A DNA stretch of 44,932 nt from Negativicutes bacterium (lineage in GTDB: Bacteria; Bacillota_C; Negativicutes; Sporomusales_B; JARLHX01): the NCBI GenBank assembly GCA_031292015.1, contig JARLHY010000076.1, positions 1 through 44,932 of the forward strand, written 5' to 3'. Both the position numbers and the translations under genes were made by a program. Position 1 is the stretch's first letter, and each line of letters begins with the position of its first letter. Below, one piece after another: positions 41,921 through 44,932 of this stretch. Under the pieces are notes generated by a model that saw nothing but the letters and a program-made list of their open reading frames with translations, searched no databases and had not been told where the DNA came from.

Positions 41921-44089
41921 TTACAATTCCCGCAGGGCGGCTTCGAAATCAGCCAAGCTTACCTGAAACTCGGCAGGAGAGCTGCCCTTCGACTGGTTGA
42001 TTATCCTTTTAAGCCCTGCCAGCGAGGCCTGTTTGCAGATAGCCTCGATATCAGAACCGACCAGTCCTTCCGTCTTTTTCGCCAATTCGGCAAAATCGAC
42101 ATCTGCCGCCAGCGTTACCCCGTCGGCGTGAATTTTGAAGATTTCCTCCCGTTCGGGCTGCGACGGCTTCGGCAATTCGATCCGGAAGCCGAACCGCCCG
42201 GTCCGGATGAGAGCCGGATCGACCATGTCGGGCCGGTTGGTGGCCGCGATCACGATGACCCCGGCGGTATCAAGCAAACTATCCAGCTCCAGCACCAGTT
42301 GGCTGACCAGGCGGTCGCCCGACTGCCGCTCTCCCGCCCGCCGGGCGGGAGCCAGAGCGTCGATTTCGTCAAAGAACAAAATACAGGGCGCCACTTGTTT
42401 GGCCCGCTTGAAAATCTGGCGCAAACCCTTTTCCGCCTCGCCCATCCAGCGCGAACTCAACGTGGACCCGTCCACCGAGATGAAGTGGGCGCCGCTTGAT
42501 CCGGCCAGGGCCCGCACGATCAGAGTCTTACCGGTGCCAGGCAGGCCGGTGAGCAAAATCCCCTTCGGGATTCCCTGGCGGGTTTTGGCGAATAGTTCGG
42601 GATACTGGATCGGCAGCTCGATGATCGCGCGCAGCCGCTCTTTTACGGTTTCCAATCCGCCGACATGGTGCCACTGGGTGCTGGGCCGGTCGGCGAAAAA
42701 CTCGCGGGTTGCAGTAGGCTCAACCTCACGGAAAGCCTGGTGAAAATCATCCATGGTAATCTGGCAGCGGGCGACGTCTTCGTCGCTCAGGCCATCGCCG
42801 GAAAGGTCGACAGTGGGCAACAACCGCCGGATGGCGTTCATCCCTGCTTCCTTGCAGAGTATCGCCAGATCCGCGCCGACAAATCCATGGGTCAGCTGGG
42901 CCAACCGGTCTACATCCACCGACGGCGCGGTTTTCATCGTCCGGGTATGTATTTTTAAAATTCTGACTCTTCCCGGCATATCAGGCGGGTTCACCGAAAT
43001 TTCCCGGTCGAACCGTCCGGGGCGCCGCAGCGCCGGATCAACCATTTCCGGGACGTTGGTGGCGCCGATGACGATGACCTGGCCCCGGTCCTTCAGTCCA
43101 TCCATCAGAGCCAGAAGCTGGGCAACAATTCTTTTTTCCACGTCGCCGATGACTTCGGTTCGCTTCGGGGCTATGGCGTCGATCTCGTCGATAAAGATAA
43201 TCGAGGGGGCCCGACGCTGAGCCGTTTCAAACATTTCCCGCAGTCTGGCCTCGCTCTCGCCGTAAAACTTGGTCACAATTTCCGGGCCGTTCACATGGAG
43301 AAATGTGGCCTTGCTCTCACTGGCCACCGCCCGGGCCATCAGCGTTTTTCCTGTGCCAGGCGGCCCATAGAGCAAAACTCCCTTGGGTGCCGCCACGCCC
43401 AGTTGGCGAAAGATTTCGGGATACTTGAGCGGCAGTTCGATCATTTCCCGGATGCGCTGGAGTTCGGTATCCAGTCCGCCGACATCTTCGTAGGCCGCCC
43501 GCAGGCTTTGGTCCTCGATCACATCCGGTTTGACCACGGTAATTTTGGTGCCGCTGTTTATGACCACAGGCCCCTGGGGGGCCGTACCCATTACGTTAAA
43601 ATACTGGCTCCTGGCTCCGGCCAGCACGATCCGCACTTTGTCGCCCATGATCACCGGCAGGCCGTTCAGGATTCGCTCCAGATGCTTCATGTCCTGGGCG
43701 TCACTGAAATCGATGCTGGTATCCACCGGGCTTAGGAGAAGAGTCCGGGCCGCCTGGCGCGGCGCTTTGCGGACCGTAATCCGCTCGTCGATCCCCACGC
43801 CGGCGTTCTCGCGGGTAATGGAATCAATCTGACCGAGATTCATTTTCTGGTAGTGGGCAAAGCAGGGGACTACTTTGGCTACTGTGGTTTTACGACCCTG
43901 GATTTCGACAACGTCGCCGATGATCGCACCGATTTTTTCCATCTCGTCGTTATCAATCCGGATATGACCTTGCCCCACGTCGTCCGGCATTGCATCCGCA
44001 ACTCTCAGTGAAAGAATCTTGGAGTCACTCAAAATTCGATTCCCCCCGAGGATCATTTCCGACTTTCTTGCTAAGTTAAATATACGCAT
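41921..44089 (-). CDS. CDC48/VAT-like double AAA+ ATPase
   Basis: A 722-residue protein with the full CDC48 architecture: an N domain with double-psi barrel (about 1-180), D1 ATPase with Walker A GPPGTGKT and Walker B IIFIDEID (about 220-450), and D2 ATPase with GLPGTGKT and ILFFDEID (about 490-720). CDC48/VAT unfolds proteins for degradation in archaea and eukaryotes; scattered bacteria carry homologues of unknown role. D2 has GLPG instead of GPPG. The start ATG 44089 is a compromise: no strong ribosome binding site; ATG 44056 is an alternative. Confidence 0.88.
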   Translation of the reverse strand: MRIFNLARKSEMILGGNRILSDSKILSLRVADAMPDDVGQGHIRIDNDEMEKIGAIIGDVVEIQGRKTTVAKVVPCFAHYQKMNLGQIDSITRENAGVGIDERITVRKAPRQAARTLLLSPVDTSIDFSDAQDMKHLERILNGLPVIMGDKVRIVLAGARSQYFNVMGTAPQGPVVINSGTKITVVKPDVIEDQSLRAAYEDVGGLDTELQRIREMIELPLKYPEIFRQLGVAAPKGVLLYGPPGTGKTLMARAVASESKATFLHVNGPEIVTKFYGESEARLREMFETAQRRAPSIIFIDEIDAIAPKRTEVIGDVEKRIVAQLLALMDGLKDRGQVIVIGATNVPEMVDPALRRPGRFDREISVNPPDMPGRVRILKIHTRTMKTAPSVDVDRLAQLTHGFVGADLAILCKEAGMNAIRRLLPTVDLSGDGLSDEDVARCQITMDDFHQAFREVEPTATREFFADRPSTQWHHVGGLETVKERLRAIIELPIQYPELFAKTRQGIPKGILLTGLPGTGKTLIVRALAGSSGAHFISVDGSTLSSRWMGEAEKGLRQIFKRAKQVAPCILFFDEIDALAPARRAGERQSGDRLVSQLVLELDSLLDTAGVIVIAATNRPDMVDPALIRTGRFGFRIELPKPSQPEREEIFKIHADGVTLAADVDFAELAKKTEGLVGSDIEAICKQASLAGLKRIINQSKGSSPAEFQVSLADFEAALREL

Positions 44090-44267
44090 TCGATACGAGC
44101 CTGACCTATTAAGGTAAATAAACAACATAAAGGCAAATAAAATTAATTGCAATTATCAGAAAATAGCCGTAAAGATCCCTTTGCTTCGTTTTCTTTATTT
44201 TCTTTTATGGCCGAAAGGGCCGCGACAATTGTATAATAAGCCCAGAAGCGTTAAAGGAGGCGGACAA

Positions 44268-44573
44268 ATGACCATACTGACTAAAGGAACGGTGATTCTT
44301 GATGCGGTGCCTTCCCCGCTGAGTTGTCCGGCGAAGATCATCTACAACGGGCCGGGTAAAGGCGCGCAAAGAGGGAGAACGCTGTTCGACGTGATTATCG
44401 ATGATATGTCTTACGGATACTTTCTCCTCCCCGGCGAGATAACCACCCTGGAAGAAGCCCACGGCCGCCTTCAGGCCCTGGCGAGAAAGAACGCCCCGGA
44501 AACGGTGGCCGAGTGTGCCGTCAGCTGGTGCTTCCTCCATGTCGACGATAACGACTCCTACGGTGAAGGCTGA
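44268..44573 (+). CDS. Hypothetical 101-residue protein
   Basis: ATG at 44268 follows AAAGGAGG by seven bases, with TATAAT at 44231-44236 upstream. A soluble, mixed alpha/beta protein (MTILTKGTVILDAVPSP ... SWCFLHVDDNDSYGEG), no membrane segment, family not recognised. Divergent from the CDC48-like gene and followed by a terminator. Confidence 0.7.
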   Translation: MTILTKGTVILDAVPSPLSCPAKIIYNGPGKGAQRGRTLFDVIIDDMSYGYFLLPGEITTLEEAHGRLQALARKNAPETVAECAVSWCFLHVDDNDSYGEG

Positions 44574-44615
44574 TCCGAAACCACAAATGAATAAAACCGC
44601 GTACCGCGGGAAATA

Positions 44616-44645
44616 AAAAGACAGTAGGACGACCTGCTGTCTTTT
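44616..44645 (+). terminator. Intrinsic terminator after the 101-residue gene
   Basis: AAAAGACAGTAGG pairs with CCTGCTGTCTTTT (one G-U), loop ACGA; the stem base gives the T-tract. Confidence 0.8.
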
Positions 44646-44932
44646 GACTTTTTCTCTGACATTCTTTAAGCCCGCCGCCAACGCCGCCGGGTACCTTGAT
44701 GGCCGGCACCAGCAAAAATAATCACAACCGCACCTTCAAGGTGCGGTTTGCACTAGCCCTATAAGGGCATCATACCGGCGGCACCTCAAGGTGCATGTTC
44801 CGGCTTCTGCAAGTGTGCGGCTCACCGCATCCTGCCAGCACACGCAAATCTCTGCCCCGGACGCAATTCCCCTTCATTTACATTAGTTTCAAGGTTTTCT
44901 CGGCCCATTTAAATTTTGTCTTACGGCCTTTA
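44646..44932. other. Hairpin-rich non-coding stretch to the window end
   Basis: No supported gene. Two near-identical small palindromes lie 50 bases apart, GCACCTTCAAGGTGC (44730-44745 region) and GCACCTCAAGGTGC (44781-44794), followed by a GTGTGCGG ... CCGC ... GCACAC pairing near 44813-44846. On the minus strand the first palindrome is followed by ATTATTTTT, so it may terminate a gene lying beyond the right edge. Confidence 0.45.

Overview
The window looks like a chromosome segment of an anaerobic, GC-rich Firmicute, most likely a Negativicute of the Sporomusaceae type. This is inferred from several things seen together: strong AAGGAGG ribosome binding sites, T-box and other Firmicute riboswitches, a selenocysteine tRNA, ferredoxin-linked 2-oxoacid oxidoreductases, many 4Fe-4S proteins and a B12-controlled cobalt importer. 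The species is not identified. Two stretches are visibly AT-richer than the rest, 1-1500 and about 28200-31650, and are probably acquired DNA.

Layout. 1-1580: remnant of a dGTPase-like gene carrying a REP-like hairpin, and a HEPN-like orphan gene, lying just downstream of the 3' end of tRNA-Sec (1586-1682). 1754-4750: nitrilase-family hydrolase, then amtB-glnK behind a strong promoter and a leader that may be an ANTAR-type antiterminator. 4757-7691: cbiMNQO cobalt ECF importer under a cobalamin riboswitch with its own terminator. 7736-11804: serS with a structured leader, and korAB. 12000-16641: family 4 uracil-DNA glycosylase, YkvI-like transporter, a thioredoxin-reductase-like flavoprotein lacking a normal NADPH site, a ferredoxin-type aldo/keto reductase and a zinc-ribbon protein. 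17004-20236: DUF1015-serA operon behind a T-box leader that has two antiterminator/terminator modules. 20376-25284: menG, DUF2225, M48 peptidase and an exported GH26-like hydrolase.

25438-28085 is a manganese homeostasis locus. It holds an NRAMP importer (mntH), a Gdt1/TMEM165-type exporter and two yybP-ykoY Mn2+ riboswitches. One riboswitch lies in the usual place upstream of the exporter. The other lies beyond the 3' end of mntH and points into it on the opposite strand, with no sense gene downstream. The simplest reading is that manganese turns on the exporter and also an antisense RNA against the importer; I regard this as the most interesting signal in the window.

28218-31380 holds a GGDEF protein under a c-di-GMP-I riboswitch (probable feedback) and a MerR/TipA-like regulator with a membrane partner, a 19-bp-spacer promoter and an apparent AUA start codon. 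31677-35252 holds a DUF362 ferredoxin protein coupled to an Old Yellow Enzyme, a Nudix hydrolase and three small proteins. 35249-36490 encodes a eukaryotic-type hexokinase. 36642-41821 is a four-subunit pyruvate:ferredoxin oxidoreductase operon (porCDAB) followed by a lactate permease and a mini membrane protein, suited to growth on lactate or pyruvate. 41921-44089 encodes a CDC48/VAT-like double AAA ATPase. The window ends with a 101-residue orphan gene and about 360 bases of hairpin-rich non-coding DNA.
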